Shown here piece after piece: positions 15,744 through 25,585 of a stretch of DNA of 51,502 nt (the stretch's first letter is position 1; the number at the start of each line of letters is the position of its first letter). The notes under the pieces are model-generated. The model was not told where the DNA came from and searched no databases. It saw only the letters and a list, made by a program, of their open reading frames with translations. Both the position numbers and the translations under genes were made by a program. This stretch comes from Clostridium sp. (GTDB lineage: Bacteria > Bacillota > Clostridia > Lachnospirales > Lachnospiraceae). The stretch spans positions 1 to 51,502 of the forward strand of contig JAMPEW010000020.1 of assembly GCA_023664775.1 (NCBI GenBank). The letters run 5' to 3'.

Positions 15744-16304
15744 TTATATACTATTTATTATTCCACTATTTCGCATGTGTTTGTAAGCAAAAAGCGCTAA
15801 AATAGTTTTGCTGTCCACAATCGTCCCGTCAAACACAAGCCCTAATGCCTCGTCTACGGATAGCTTAACCACGTCAATAAACTCATCCGGATCAAGCTTT
15901 ATTTTTCCACGTTTCAGTCCCGTCCCTATATATATATCCGTTTTCTCGTCAAATGTTCCTATGGCTGACACGGCATTGGTAACATGAAACAGCTTTGTGG
16001 GAACAAACCCGGTTTCCTCCTCCGCCTCGCGAACCGCACAAGCATCTCCCGGCTCTCCCATATAGGAATATCCGCCTGCCGGAATTTCCATGTCAACAGC
16101 ATTTATAGCGTTTCTATACTGTTTTACCAAATAGGTATTTTCCTCACTGTCAACCAAAAGCACCCCTGCGCCTCCACAGGATTTGTGCTTTATAAAATCA
16201 TAACATACCGTTTTTCCGTCAGGAGTTTCAAGATAATCCTTATAAAGTGCAACTATTTTGGCATCACATGCAAGCTCTAATTTTTTTCTTTTAAATTCTA
16301 CCAT
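15744..16304 (-). CDS. Nudix hydrolase, ADP-ribose pyrophosphatase type
   Basis: 186 residues. The Nudix box is complete: G-YSYMG-E-PGDACAV-REAEEETGF (Gx5Ex7REUxEExGU), preceded by the substrate-binding strands (ENTYLVKQYRNAINAVDMEI) typical of the NudF/YqkG class that splits ADP-ribose to AMP and ribose-5-phosphate. The last part (DPDEFIDVVKLSVDEALGLV) is the usual C-terminal element. AGAGG precedes the ATG. A dispersed repeat copy lies 47 bases upstream. Confidence 0.88.
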   Translation of the reverse strand: MVEFKRKKLELACDAKIVALYKDYLETPDGKTVCYDFIKHKSCGGAGVLLVDSEENTYLVKQYRNAINAVDMEIPAGGYSYMGEPGDACAVREAEEETGFVPTKLFHVTNAVSAIGTFDEKTDIYIGTGLKRGKIKLDPDEFIDVVKLSVDEALGLVFDGTIVDSKTILALFAYKHMRNSGIINSI

Positions 16305-16350
16305 AACAACCTCTTACATAACAAAGCGGCTCAGCCGCCGTAATTAAAAA

Positions 16351-16417
16351 GAACAAAGTGCATTTGGCGCTCTTTATGCTGCCACAACTTTAAATGGCAC
16401 TTTGGTCGAATCCTGCC
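16351..16417 (-). repeat. Dispersed ~67-bp structured repeat, copy B
   Basis: Second copy of the family at 3857 and 40247, with a few substitutions and one inserted A. It lies between the rny terminator and the nudix gene, in the same orientation relative to the downstream gene as the other copies. A further small hairpin (GCGGC-TCA-GCCGC, 16326-16338) lies between it and the nudix start. Confidence 0.82.
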
Positions 16418-16420
16418 TAT

Positions 16421-16455
16421 AAAATAAGAAAAGGGTGTGGAAACATCCACACCCC
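16421..16455 (-). terminator. Intrinsic terminator after rny
   Basis: Stem GGGTGTGG / CCACACCC (8 bp) with loop AAACAT; on the minus strand it is followed by TTTTCTTATTTT. Confidence 0.85.
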
Positions 16456-16460
16456 AAAAC

Positions 16461-18005
16461 TTATTTTGCATAATCCGTAACACGCGATTCTCTGATAAGA
16501 TTTACCTTTATCTGACCCGGATATTCAAGCTGATCTTCAATCTGCTTTGAAATATCTCTTGCCAAAAGTACCATGTCGGCATCACTTATCTGCTCTGGAA
16601 CTACCATAACCCGAATCTCTCTACCAGCCTGAATAGCAAAAGTCTTATCAACACCCTTAAATCCATTTGCAATATCCTCAAGTGATTTAAGACGTGTGGT
16701 GTAAGTCTCCAACGTCTCACGTCTCGCTCCCGGTCTTGCAGCCGAAATCGTATCTGCCGCCTGAACGATACATGCGATTAAACTTTGTGGTTCAACATCT
16801 CCATGGTGCGATTCAACTGCATTTATAACAGTTGCCGATTCCTTATATTTTCTACATAAGTCAACGCCAATGGATACATGGGAACCTTCCATTTCATGAT
16901 CAATTGATTTTCCAATATCGTGCAACAAGCCTGCACGTTTAGCCAAACGAACATCAAGTCCAAGTTCGCCGGCAAGGAGCCCCGAAAGCTGGGCAACCTC
17001 AATAGAATGTTTTAACGCATTCTGTCCATAGCTTGTCCTGAATTTCATCTTTCCTAACAAACGAACCAACTCCGGATGAATACCGTGCACTCCTACCTCA
17101 AGAGTGGCAGCCTCACCCTCCTCTTTCATCATGGTTTCGACCTCTTTTTGAGCCTTCTCAACCATTTCTTCAATCCTTGCCGGATGAATTCTTCCATCGA
17201 TAATAAGCTTCTCAAGGGCTATCCTTGCAACCTCTCTCCTTACAGGGTCAAAGCTTGATAGGATAACTGCCTCCGGAGTATCATCTATAATAAGATCAAC
17301 GCCTGTCATAGTTTCAAGGGTTCTGATATTTCTACCCTCCCTGCCTATGATTCTTCCTTTCATCTCATCATTCGGCAACTGCACCAAGGATATGGTTGTC
17401 TCAGAAACATGGTCTGCCGCACATTTTTGTATAGCGGTCACAACATAATCCTTAGCCTTCTTGTCTGCTTCTTCCTTTGCTCGTGTTTCTAATTCTTTGA
17501 TCATGACTGCAGCTTCGTGTTTAACTTCGTCTTCAACAGTCTTTAATAAGTATTCCTTTGCTTGTTCAGAGGTAAGTCCGGAGATTCTCTCCAGTTCCTG
17601 AGTTCTTTTTGCTTCCAAATCAGCAATCTCACTTTTGATGGCGTTAAGCTCATTTTCACGCTTATTAAGAGCAGCTTCTTTCTTTTCTACAGCCTCGCTC
17701 TTACGGTCAAGATTTTCCTCCCTTGAAAGGACTCTCTTTTCCAGGCGCTGAAGTTCATTACGACGATCCTTGACCTCTTTATCGATTTCATTTTTCGTCT
17801 TAAGAGACTCCTCCTTCGCCTCAAGAAGTATCTCGCGTTTTTTTGCCTCAGCACTTTTCAGTGCTTCATCTATAATCTCTCTAGCCTTGTCCTCAGCCTT
17901 ACCCACTTTTGCTTCAGCAATATTCTTTCGATATGCAACGGCAATAAACCAAGTGGCAACTACAGCAACAACCAGAGCTATTCCAAAGATTATATATAAC
18001 AGCAT
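16461..18005 (-). CDS. rny: Ribonuclease Y
   Basis: A membrane-anchored endoribonuclease that starts decay of many mRNAs. 514 residues: N-terminal membrane helix ([20 protein letters not shown]), a long coiled coil (about 25-200, Glu/Lys-rich), KH domain ([18 protein letters not shown]), HD domain with the metal site LLHDIGKS and the downstream ESHHGDVEP, and the C-terminal region ([12 protein letters not shown]). The frame starts at 18017 with a GTG that is part of the ribosome site AGGAGGTG, so the ATG at 18005 is used. It is single-gene, with its own promoter and terminator. Confidence 0.96.
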   Translation of the reverse strand: MLLYIIFGIALVVAVVATWFIAVAYRKNIAEAKVGKAEDKAREIIDEALKSAEAKKREILLEAKEESLKTKNEIDKEVKDRRNELQRLEKRVLSREENLDRKSEAVEKKEAALNKRENELNAIKSEIADLEAKRTQELERISGLTSEQAKEYLLKTVEDEVKHEAAVMIKELETRAKEEADKKAKDYVVTAIQKCAADHVSETTISLVQLPNDEMKGRIIGREGRNIRTLETMTGVDLIIDDTPEAVILSSFDPVRREVARIALEKLIIDGRIHPARIEEMVEKAQKEVETMMKEEGEAATLEVGVHGIHPELVRLLGKMKFRTSYGQNALKHSIEVAQLSGLLAGELGLDVRLAKRAGLLHDIGKSIDHEMEGSHVSIGVDLCRKYKESATVINAVESHHGDVEPQSLIACIVQAADTISAARPGARRETLETYTTRLKSLEDIANGFKGVDKTFAIQAGREIRVMVVPEQISDADMVLLARDISKQIEDQLEYPGQIKVNLIRESRVTDYAK

Positions 18006-18058
18006 ACTCAGGAGCACCTCCTTATTTAATTTTTAATGTACAAGCGTACAACAGTTAA

Positions 18059-18087
18059 ATATTATACTTTTTTTATAGGTGTGTCAA
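18059..18087 (-). promoter_or_regulatory. Promoter of rny
   Basis: -35 TTGACA (18087-18082), 17-base spacer, -10 TAATAT (18064-18059). A TATAAT two bases nearer would give a 15-base spacer. Confidence 0.7.
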
Positions 18088-18122
18088 GAAATAATATTGT
18101 TTTTTATGCAAAAATAACAAAA

Positions 18123-18587
18123 CTAAAAAAAATCAGCTTCTTTTATAAGTGAATTTATGGCATTTGCTATATCCTCATAGGCATATCCACGTCTTGCCAT
18201 GTACCCCTGTGCCTTTCTTCTTATAGTTAAATCGGATAAATCACTGTAGCGTGCCGAAAGCACTTTTTTAATATCAGAATATTCGTCAAAATCTGCCATA
18301 TCAAGCTTACGCTCTATGATATCCCTTGCTATTCCTTTTTGTGAGAGTTTAAGGGCGATAAGCCTTGCACCCATTTTCCCTTTTTTGCTCCTGATATAGG
18401 AAAGGGCATAGCCCTCATCATCAATGTAGCCATAACAGGCAAGCCTGTCTATGGCAGCATCAATCTCCTTTAAGCTATACCCCTTTTCAGACAGCTTATC
18501 CCTTAGCTCTTTTTCTGTGCGTGCCTTGTATGTAAGATAATAAACTGCCGTATCAAAAGCACTGTATCTTGCTTTTGCATTACTCAT
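18123..18587 (-). CDS. recX: RecA regulatory protein RecX
   Basis: 154 residues made of three-helix repeats typical of RecX (AVYYLTYKARTEKELRDKLSEKGY, AIDRLACYGYIDDEGYA, then ...RRKAQGYMARRGYAYEDI). It modulates RecA filaments in the cytoplasm. It begins 2 bases after the recA stop with no clear ribosome site of its own, so translational coupling to recA is likely. Confidence 0.9.
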   Translation of the reverse strand: MSNAKARYSAFDTAVYYLTYKARTEKELRDKLSEKGYSLKEIDAAIDRLACYGYIDDEGYALSYIRSKKGKMGARLIALKLSQKGIARDIIERKLDMADFDEYSDIKKVLSARYSDLSDLTIRRKAQGYMARRGYAYEDIANAINSLIKEADFF

Positions 18588-18589
18588 AA

Positions 18590-19651
18590 TTACTGTTCGC
18601 CGTCTCCTGTTTTATCGTTATTCTTTTTACTGTTTTTTTCACTGTCATCCGTGTCTTTGCCAAATCCGCACTTTGCCCTTACAAGAGCCTCAACCTCAGC
18701 CATAAATTCAGGATGCTCCGACATATAAATCTTAGTATTCTCACGTCCCTGACCGATTTTCTCTCCATTGTATGAATACCATGCTCCCGATTTTACTACA
18801 ACATCATATAACACTGCAAGGTCAAGAATGTCACCCTCTCTTGAAATACCCTTGCCGAACATAATATCAAATTCTGCTTCCTTGAACGGCGGCGCAACCT
18901 TATTCTTAACAACCTTTACCCTGGTCCTGTTGCCTACAACCTCGCCGCCGACCTTTAATGTCTCAATTCTTCTTACGTCAAGTCTGACTGAAGAATAGAA
19001 CTTCAGTGCACGTCCTCCTGTAGTTGTCTCAGGATTACCGAACATAATTCCAACCTTCTCACGAAGCTGATTAATGAATATAACTACACAATTTGACTTG
19101 CTTATGACACCTGTAAGCTTTCTTAAAGCCTGCGACATGAGTCTCGCCTGAAGTCCCACATGGGCATCTCCCATCTCGCCGTCTATCTCAGCCTTAGGAA
19201 CAAGCGCTGCAACAGAGTCAACTATAATAACGTCAACTGCACCGGAACGGACCATAGTCTCGGTTATCTCCAAAGCCTGTTCTCCGTTGTCAGGCTGTGA
19301 AATATAAAGGTTATCTATATCTACGCCTATATGTGATGCATACACAGGGTCAAGTGCATGCTCCGCATCAATAAAGCCTGCTATGCCTCCCATCTTCTGT
19401 ATCTCTGCAACAACATGTAGTGCCACTGTCGTCTTACCACTGGATTCAGGACCGTAAATCTCAACTACCCTTCCTCTCGGCATACCGCCCAGACCCAAAG
19501 CCAAATCAAGACTTAATGAACCGGTAGGGACAACTTCTATATTCATATTGGCAGATTTGTCACCCAGCTTCATAACCGAGCCCTTGCCAAACTGCTTCTC
19601 TATCTGTGCCAAGGCAGCATCCAGCGCCTTTATCTTTTCTTCACTTGCCAT
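18590..19651 (-). CDS. recA: Recombinase RecA
   Basis: 353 residues with all RecA hallmarks: GPESSGKTT Walker A near residue 66, [19 protein letters not shown] Walker [21 protein letters not shown] loop 2, and a charged C-terminal tail rich in Asp/Lys. It forms the recombination filament and triggers LexA self-cleavage. AGGAGG precedes the ATG. It is transcribed with recX from a promoter flanked by two LexA-type boxes. Confidence 0.98.
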   Translation of the reverse strand: MASEEKIKALDAALAQIEKQFGKGSVMKLGDKSANMNIEVVPTGSLSLDLALGLGGMPRGRVVEIYGPESSGKTTVALHVVAEIQKMGGIAGFIDAEHALDPVYASHIGVDIDNLYISQPDNGEQALEITETMVRSGAVDVIIVDSVAALVPKAEIDGEMGDAHVGLQARLMSQALRKLTGVISKSNCVVIFINQLREKVGIMFGNPETTTGGRALKFYSSVRLDVRRIETLKVGGEVVGNRTRVKVVKNKVAPPFKEAEFDIMFGKGISREGDILDLAVLYDVVVKSGAWYSYNGEKIGQGRENTKIYMSEHPEFMAEVEALVRAKCGFGKDTDDSEKNSKKNNDKTGDGEQ

Positions 19652-19668
19652 ATAATACCTCCTAATTT

Positions 19669-19680
19669 GAACATATGTTT
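19669..19680. promoter_or_regulatory. LexA (SOS) box 1 of recA
   Basis: GAACATATGTTT, a close fit to the Gram-positive SOS box (CGAACRNRYGTTYG type), between the start of transcription and the ribosome site of recA. Confidence 0.8.
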
Positions 19681-19689
19681 GTTTTTTAT

Positions 19690-19718
19690 AATATAATACA
19701 CATAACTTGATTTGTCAA
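19690..19718 (-). promoter_or_regulatory. Promoter of recA-recX
   Basis: -35 TTGACA (19718-19713), 17-base spacer, -10 TATATT (19695-19690). Confidence 0.75.
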
Positions 19719-19727
19719 TACATTTAT

Positions 19728-19741
19728 CGAATTTATGTTCG
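19728..19741. promoter_or_regulatory. LexA-like box 2 of recA
   Basis: CGAACATAAATTCG on the minus strand, 10 bases upstream of the -35. The second half (ATTCG) is weaker than box 1. Confidence 0.6.
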
Positions 19742-19870
19742 ATTTTTTTTGAAAGCTATGTATTGGCGTTCGCAGCCGACATGCCGGCTTCCTGTCTTGG
19801 ATGATTTGTATGCAGGATTATTTTAACCCATATGCCGTTTATATGTAAAGCGACATTTTGTACTCTTTCG

Positions 19871-19899
19871 TTGACAATTTGTATGATTTAGATTATGTT
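19871..19899 (+). promoter_or_regulatory. Possible promoter of tmcAL
   Basis: -35 TTGACA (19871-19876), 17-base spacer, -10 TATGTT (19894-19899), 86 bases before the start codon. The rest of the 240-base spacer between recA and tmcAL shows nothing else I can name. Confidence 0.55.
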
Positions 19900-19984
19900 C
19901 ATATTAATATCCATTTTATTAAGATGCTTTTGACAACGCACATGGGCTCACGATTTTTAATTCGGAGCAAATAAGGAGATTTGC

Positions 19985-21241
19985 ATGAAAACAGCAGCCA
20001 TTATTGCAGAGTACAACCCGTTTCATAACGGACACAGCTATCAGCTTTCAGAAATCAGGGGACGTCTGAATCCCGATTACGTCATTGCCCTTATGGGTGG
20101 AAATTTTCTCCAGCGTGGACATGCCGCCATGTGGGACAAATACGAAAGGGCAAAAATTGCATGTGAAAACGGCATTGACGCCGTACTTGAGCTTCCATTT
20201 CCATATGCAACAGGAAGTGCACATGATTTTGCAATGGGTGCGGTCTCCATTCTCAACAAATTAGGCTGCATTGATTATCTTGCATTCGGAGCCGAAACCT
20301 ACGACATAACATTATTTTCCCATATCGCTGATATTTTGGGAAATGAGCCTGTGGAATTTAAGGCATTATTCAGGCAGCTTCTTTCTGAGGGCATTTCATA
20401 CCCTGCTGCAAGGCAAAAGGCACTTGCACAGTACCTCGGGGACGACACGATAACCAAGGTCATGTCGCTTCCAAATAATATTTTGGCAATTGAATATCTA
20501 AGGGCGCTAAAAACTATAAATTCAAAAATAGCGCCTGTTTTAATAAAAAGAACGTGCGACAATTATCACGATGAAACCATAACCGGTGAAATAAGCTCCG
20601 CAACTGCAATCAGGCGGTTAATCAAGCAGCCCGATTTTCATTATGATATGTATGATAAGCTTTCAGGAGATGTATCAGATGTAACTCTTAATACATTAAA
20701 AAAGTTTCACAATATGTCCGCCCCTGTTTTTACATATGATTTGGCGCCTTTTATTCAGCAGTGTCTTCTCCTTGAAACGTCAAACGACAATATATGCGAC
20801 CTTACTAAGGAAATGCTGAACAAGCTTATAAAGCTGGACCCTGCCTCCTCATATGACGAGATCATCTGCTTCTTAAAATCAAAGGAAATTACCGCATCAA
20901 GAATCAGCAGGGTTCTTGTCCACCTCCTTTTAAATTATACAGAAAGCGACCGTGATGCCTTTGCATCGGAGGAGTATGGCTATTATGCCAATCTTTTGGC
21001 TTTTCGTGAGGCTTCCTCTGAGATTTTAAGGTGTATGGCTTCTACAGGTGAAATACCAATCATTACGAAGAAGGCTGATTTTTACAGTAAGCTTTTAAAG
21101 CATCCCCATATTAACAGTATTGCGGCAAAACGGATGTGGGAGCTTGATACAAAGGCAACAAGGCTTTATAACTGCATGGTATTTAACAGATATGGAACAC
21201 GGCTTCCAAACGACTTTAACGTAAGCCTGCCTATCGTTTGA
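19985..21241 (+). CDS. tmcAL: tRNA(Met) cytidine acetate ligase
   Basis: 418 residues. The N-terminal nucleotidyltransferase fold carries IIAEYNPFHNGHSYQ (HxGH-type site) and ALMGGNFLQRGHAAMWDKYERA, and VLELPFPYATGSAHDF follows; these are signatures of the YlbM/TmcAL family. It uses acetate and ATP to make N4-acetylcytidine at the wobble base of elongator tRNA-Met. AAGGAGA precedes the ATG. It is followed by ylbJ, as in Bacillus where ylbJ and ylbM are neighbours. Confidence 0.92.
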   Translation: MKTAAIIAEYNPFHNGHSYQLSEIRGRLNPDYVIALMGGNFLQRGHAAMWDKYERAKIACENGIDAVLELPFPYATGSAHDFAMGAVSILNKLGCIDYLAFGAETYDITLFSHIADILGNEPVEFKALFRQLLSEGISYPAARQKALAQYLGDDTITKVMSLPNNILAIEYLRALKTINSKIAPVLIKRTCDNYHDETITGEISSATAIRRLIKQPDFHYDMYDKLSGDVSDVTLNTLKKFHNMSAPVFTYDLAPFIQQCLLLETSNDNICDLTKEMLNKLIKLDPASSYDEIICFLKSKEITASRISRVLVHLLLNYTESDRDAFASEEYGYYANLLAFREASSEILRCMASTGEIPIITKKADFYSKLLKHPHINSIAAKRMWELDTKATRLYNCMVFNRYGTRLPNDFNVSLPIV

Positions 21242-21277
21242 CGTATATTTTTACAGATTGTAAAATACTATATACAA

Positions 21278-22165
21278 ATGGAAATTTTTATTTACACATC
21301 TATGTCCGTTTTTGTATATATTATAATTCTTTGTTTATTAATAGCTGACAGTGAAACTGTTATAAGCGGCGCCTCCTACGGTCTTATGCTTTGGTATAAG
21401 AATGTTGTGCCTATTTTACTTCCCTTTATGCTTATATCCTCTCTTGTTGTAGCGAGGACTGCCTCAGGGAAAAGCAGGCGCACAGCTCTTTTTTCCACAA
21501 TTTTTCTAGGCGTGCTCTGTGGTTACCCAATCGGTGCAAGAGTTACTGATGAATATGTCACATTAGGTATGTACGAAAAGAGAATAGGCAATATCATTCT
21601 GCCCCTATGCAACAACTCCTCCCCCATGTTTATATCAGGATATATTGTAAGCTGTATTTTAAAAAACAAAATCAGCTTTTTCACAGCAATGCTCATCATA
21701 TATGCGCCTTATATTTTTGTCACGCTGATTTCTCTGCTGCTACTCAAATCAAAACCAAAGACAGCCTCCGTCAATACTAAATCAAAGTCACAGAATATGC
21801 AGAAAACAAACGACGCGATGTTAAGCAGCATTATTCAAATAACCTATGTAGGCATCTATATTATGATATGCTCGATTATCATGCAGTTTATTTTAAAAAT
21901 TGATTTTATCCCCTACGACCTAAAAATATATTTATCGTCTGTGGTAGAGCTTACAAGAGGAGCAGATATGGTATATCAATATGCACCTGTGCCTGAAAAT
22001 ATAAAAACAGCCCTGCTGCTTGCCCTTACGTCATTCGGCGGGGTATCAGCAATACTCCAGACAAATAAGGTAATTGCAAATGCAAGGCTGTCCATAATCC
22101 GTTATATATTTATGAAAGTACTATGTGCTGCAATGAGCTTTTTTTTGGGTGCTTTAATCATCTAA
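21278..22165 (+). CDS. ylbJ: Sporulation integral membrane protein YlbJ-like
   Basis: 295 residues with about eight hydrophobic segments. LWYKNVVPILLPFMLISSLV and IFLGVLCGYPIGARVTDEYV match the nucleoside-recognition (Gate) domain of YlbJ, a protein needed for spore cortex formation in Bacillus; PLCNNSSPMFISGYIV is another family segment. No convincing ribosome site precedes the ATG at 21278, so the start is uncertain (an ATG at 21302 is an alternative) and translation may be coupled or weak. Its last 12 bases overlap the end of the convergent coiled-coil gene. Confidence 0.85.
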   Translation: MEIFIYTSMSVFVYIIILCLLIADSETVISGASYGLMLWYKNVVPILLPFMLISSLVVARTASGKSRRTALFSTIFLGVLCGYPIGARVTDEYVTLGMYEKRIGNIILPLCNNSSPMFISGYIVSCILKNKISFFTAMLIIYAPYIFVTLISLLLLKSKPKTASVNTKSKSQNMQKTNDAMLSSIIQITYVGIYIMICSIIMQFILKIDFIPYDLKIYLSSVVELTRGADMVYQYAPVPENIKTALLLALTSFGGVSAILQTNKVIANARLSIIRYIFMKVLCAAMSFFLGALII

Positions 22166-22915
22166 GAAATCATCGTCATCAACAAAATCCTCATCATCTT
22201 CATCCTCGCCATACACATCGATGTCATCATCATAGTCATCCTCATCATCCTCTGCCCCAGGCTGGTTTCTTACAGTCTCCTGTGGTTTAGCAGCAGGTGA
22301 CTCTGCAAATGCACTGTCAAGATCATCCTCCTGTGATGAATACGTTTTGTTTGTAGAAGCAGCAAGCAGATTAATGTTTGCCTCCATCTCGCTTAGGTTT
22401 GTCTCGACAATATAGGTATCGTTTTCAAGGGACTCAATCAGAGTTCTGTAATTTTCCTTTTCAAGGTCATGTATTTTATGGAAAATGTCACGCATTTCCG
22501 TAAGCTTATCCTTCGTGTAATACATAGCGCCAAGTCTGACCTCGTTTGCTTCCTCCGCTGCCTGATCGACAATCTGCTGTGCCTGGTTTCTTGCCATTTC
22601 CAGTATTTCATTTGCCCTTACATTTGCAAGCTCAGTAATCTGATGCTGATCCACAAGACGGTTAGCCTCATTGACCGATTCCGTTATAATTGCATCAGAA
22701 CGGGTCCTTGCATCAGCAAGTATTGCTTCCTTGTTGCGCATAATTTTTTTACATCTTTCAATTTCACTTGGAAGCTTAAGCTTAAGCTCATTAATCATAG
22801 ACTCAAGCTCGTCCTTGTGAACGACAATCTTATTTTGTGAGAGCGGCTGATATTTACAGTTATCTATAAATATCTCAATCTGCTCTATCATTTCTTCCAC
22901 ACCTTTTTTACCCAT
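22154..22915 (-). CDS. Coiled-coil protein, DivIVA/V-ATPase-subunit-H-like
   Basis: 253 residues. After a short start (MIEQIEIFIDNCKYQPLSQN) there is a long helical region (about 30-180) with regular charged heptads (EAILADARTRSDAIITESVN, QAQQIVDQAAEEANEVRLGA), then a disordered and finally very acidic tail (mostly Asp/Glu over the last 35 residues). This layout is seen in DivIVA-like proteins encoded next to coaD in Clostridia; the exact role is unknown, a polar or division scaffold being an inference. AGGAGG precedes the ATG. It follows coaD by 13 bases. Confidence 0.65.
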   Translation of the reverse strand: MGKKGVEEMIEQIEIFIDNCKYQPLSQNKIVVHKDELESMINELKLKLPSEIERCKKIMRNKEAILADARTRSDAIITESVNEANRLVDQHQITELANVRANEILEMARNQAQQIVDQAAEEANEVRLGAMYYTKDKLTEMRDIFHKIHDLEKENYRTLIESLENDTYIVETNLSEMEANINLLAASTNKTYSSQEDDLDSAFAESPAAKPQETVRNQPGAEDDEDDYDDDIDVYGEDEDDEDFVDDDDFLDD

Positions 22916-22928
22916 CTTATAGTTCCTC

Positions 22929-23411
22929 CTATAGTCCTTTCATCTTATCTATAAGCTTAGAAATTACACAATCAGGTACAAAGTCACTGACGTCAACATC
23001 ATATCTTGCATATTCCTTTACAACACTTGAGCTTAAGTAAGAATACTTTACACTAGTTGAAAGAAACACCGTATCCACATCAGGGGCAACCATTCGATTG
23101 CTTTGTGCCATCTGCATCTCGAGGTCGAAATCAGTCAACGCTCTCAGTCCCCTAATAATCACGTTAGTATTTTTCTGTTTGACGAAATCAACAAGCAGAC
23201 CTTCAAATGCCTCTACGGACACATTATCAAAACCTGATACTGCATCCTGCAACATTTTAACACGTTCTTCCAAAGAAAACAATGGTGTTTTTGAAGTATT
23301 ATTCAAAACTCCTATTATTACATGGTCAAATATCTTTGCAGACCGTTCAATTATATCATAATGTCCAAGTGTAACCGGATCAAAGCTTCCGGGATAAATT
23401 GCTTTATTCAT
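22929..23411 (-). CDS. coaD: Phosphopantetheine adenylyltransferase
   Basis: 160 residues; makes dephospho-CoA from 4'-phosphopantetheine and ATP. The T/HxGH motif is in [16 protein letters not shown], and [19 protein letters not shown] and [16 protein letters not shown] are the other family signatures. A frame begins at 23438, but homology starts at [12 protein letters not shown] (23411), where GAAAGG is placed correctly. It begins directly after the rsmD stop, as in Bacillus (ylbH-coaD). Confidence 0.95.
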   Translation of the reverse strand: MNKAIYPGSFDPVTLGHYDIIERSAKIFDHVIIGVLNNTSKTPLFSLEERVKMLQDAVSGFDNVSVEAFEGLLVDFVKQKNTNVIIRGLRALTDFDLEMQMAQSNRMVAPDVDTVFLSTSVKYSYLSSSVVKEYARYDVDVSDFVPDCVISKLIDKMKGL

Positions 23412-23412
23412 A

Positions 23413-23961
23413 CTAGCCTTTCTTCCCAATAAACACATGCTTATTGGTCTTGTAAATTTTTTCCTTTATCATATCATACCCCATGCTGTCAAGATAACCA
23501 AAATCTTCATCCAATCTTGCCTCAACAACGATGAGCGTATCGGTATCAAAGTGTTTGCCTGAAAGTGCCGAAAGAACCGCCTTCTCCAAGCCCATGCCGT
23601 AAGGGGGATCCATAAAAATAACGTCATAGCTTACAGTGGAAAGGCCATTTACAAAGCTTACCGCATCCCGCCTTAAAACCGTTGCCCTGTCAGACAGCCT
23701 TGTAAATACAAGGTTATCCTTGATACATGCTATGGCTTTTACATTCTGTTCAATAAACGTACAATCAGATGCGCCCCTGCTCAATGCCTCTATGCCTATA
23801 CCACCGCTTCCCGCAAACAAATCAAGAAAGCTGGCACCGGGAACATCACCTGTAAGCATGTTAAAAAGTGTTTCCTTTATTCTGTCTGTTGTAGGCCTTG
23901 TATCATTGCCCTCAATCGTTTTTAAATTTAACCGTCTTGCACTTCCGGCTATTACCCTCAT
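23413..23961 (-). CDS. rsmD: 16S rRNA G966 N2-methyltransferase
   Basis: 182 residues. SAM-binding loop [20 protein letters not shown] and the catalytic motif [12 protein letters not shown] (DPPY) identify RsmD/YlbH, which methylates G966 of 16S rRNA; the N-terminal [15 protein letters not shown] is typical. An in-frame GTG at 23979 is part of the ribosome-site region (GGAAGGA), so the ATG at 23961 is chosen. It is followed immediately by coaD. Confidence 0.93.
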   Translation of the reverse strand: MRVIAGSARRLNLKTIEGNDTRPTTDRIKETLFNMLTGDVPGASFLDLFAGSGGIGIEALSRGASDCTFIEQNVKAIACIKDNLVFTRLSDRATVLRRDAVSFVNGLSTVSYDVIFMDPPYGMGLEKAVLSALSGKHFDTDTLIVVEARLDEDFGYLDSMGYDMIKEKIYKTNKHVFIGKKG

Positions 23962-23986
23962 TATACACTGTCCTTCCACACCGTCA

Positions 23987-25567
23987 TTATTTTCCGCTCA
24001 TCTGCTTTTTCAGCCATGTTCCTGTTTCAGACAATTCATCATCACTCCATCCGCTTGTCTTTGAACAGGAGGACTTTATCAGTGATGAAGTCTCGTCCTT
24101 ATTTGAAACATTCCATGCCGCATATGACAGATTATACTCCTCAATCAAATCAAACCATAAATCCGCCTGATTATAATCAATTGCACCATTGCCTGACGCA
24201 TCACATATGCTAAACTCACTGACAAATATTGGCAGCCCGCTTGAAAGTGCAGTTGTTGCCTTATTCCTTATATTGTCAGTATGGGTTGCCGCATAAAAAT
24301 GGATTGCATACATGACATTATCATAGGCAAGCGGGTCCTGTGCTGCTATGTCAACGTCCTGCGACCAATTAGGCGTTCCGACTATGATAATCGCATCAGG
24401 ATCATTTTCCCTTATAATAGGTATAATTTCCTCAGCATAGGATTTTACCTCTGCCCACGACGTACCACCATTTGGCTCGTTGCATATCTCATATATGATA
24501 TTGTCGTAATCCTTATATTTTGTAGTTATTTCCTCAAAAAATGCCTTTGCTTCTTCCTTGTATACATTCGGGTTAAGATCCTGAAGCACGTGCCAATCTA
24601 TGATTACATACATGCCAAGCTCCGTTGCGGACTGCACGCCTGTATCAATCAGTCCCTTCAGCTTATTCTTGTCTCCATCTGTACAATATCCCCCATTTTC
24701 ATGGGTATACATTGCAAGTCTTACAAGATTTGCACCCCATTCATCTCGGAAGGTCAAAAAGGCATCCTTGTTTACATAATCCGGAAACCAGGAAAGTCCA
24801 TGTGTGCTGACACCCTTAAGCTGATATTTATTTCCATTCTTGTCTACTATATCCGTACCCTTTACGCTTAACTTTCCATGATTGTCATACGGCGTGCCTG
24901 TTTCAGGCTCTACAACCTCCTGCGGCTTTGTTTCCTCCGCCTCCTCTGTCGTAGTGTCCTCCTTAACGGGTGCAGATGTTCCCGAATAAAGCGTTCCGCC
25001 TATGTATAGCTGTCCGTTACCGAGAAGTGTATCAATATCTGACTTGTTTGATACGACTACGATAACTCCAATATCACCCACCTTTGATGATGCAGCAATA
25101 ACGCCGTTATACTCCACAGGCTTAATTTTTATTACATCACCCTCCATTGTACAGTTACCATTCCAAAAACTGTCAATGGCTGTTCCCGATGGTACACTTA
25201 TCTGAATTTCCCAATCCTTTTTTTCACTGCCGCTGTCATTTACAATCTGTGCGTCTATCTGTGCATAGTATTTTCCGCTGCCCTCCCAGCTATTTGTGGA
25301 ATTAAGGACAACATAGCAGTCAGCCTTCTGCTCCTCCTTTGTTTCAGTCGTTTCTTCCGTATCAGATGCCGTATCAACCTGTGCATCTGTGGAAGATGCC
25401 TCTGTGGATACAGCTTCAACTGTCTTTTCCTCCTTGTCCTTTTTGCCCCCTGCAAAAAGAATGATACCCAACGCTATAATCGCAACAGATAAAACTGCAA
25501 TGACAGCGATGAGAATTTTATTTGTCTTTTTGCCATTTTCCGTCTTGTTTCCTGCTTCCTCACTCAT
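23987..25567 (-). CDS. Membrane-anchored GH5 endoglucanase with N-terminal carbohydrate-binding-like domain
   Basis: 526 residues. A cytoplasmic tail of about 15 residues and one membrane helix (KILIAVIAVLSVAIIALGII) anchor it as type II. A Ser/Thr/Glu-rich linker is followed by a beta-rich module (about 85-200; YYAQIDAQIVNDSGSEKKDW) that resembles family-2-type cellulose-binding modules, then a second acidic linker. The GH5 catalytic domain spans about 235-525: GVSTHGLSW, IIDWHV, acid/base Glu in IIYEICNEPNG, nucleophile Glu in IFVSEFSICD. It should cut beta-1,4-glucans at the cell surface. It starts 18 bases after a small membrane-protein gene and runs into rsmD, an odd place for a cellulase. 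Ribosome site AGGAGA. Confidence 0.9.
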   Translation of the reverse strand: MSEEAGNKTENGKKTNKILIAVIAVLSVAIIALGIILFAGGKKDKEEKTVEAVSTEASSTDAQVDTASDTEETTETKEEQKADCYVVLNSTNSWEGSGKYYAQIDAQIVNDSGSEKKDWEIQISVPSGTAIDSFWNGNCTMEGDVIKIKPVEYNGVIAASSKVGDIGVIVVVSNKSDIDTLLGNGQLYIGGTLYSGTSAPVKEDTTTEEAEETKPQEVVEPETGTPYDNHGKLSVKGTDIVDKNGNKYQLKGVSTHGLSWFPDYVNKDAFLTFRDEWGANLVRLAMYTHENGGYCTDGDKNKLKGLIDTGVQSATELGMYVIIDWHVLQDLNPNVYKEEAKAFFEEITTKYKDYDNIIYEICNEPNGGTSWAEVKSYAEEIIPIIRENDPDAIIIVGTPNWSQDVDIAAQDPLAYDNVMYAIHFYAATHTDNIRNKATTALSSGLPIFVSEFSICDASGNGAIDYNQADLWFDLIEEYNLSYAAWNVSNKDETSSLIKSSCSKTSGWSDDELSETGTWLKKQMSGK

Positions 25568-25585
25568 TTGCCTTCTCCTTTCATT

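Noticed and set aside
18037-18050. TGTAC-AAGC-GTACA inverted repeat in the rny leader as an operator
   Set aside because: Only five base pairs per arm; no regulator or second copy supports it.
24281-24871. 196-codon open frame antisense to the GH5 cellulase
   Set aside because: Cysteine- and isoleucine-rich shadow without ribosome site, opposite a gene with intact catalytic motifs.
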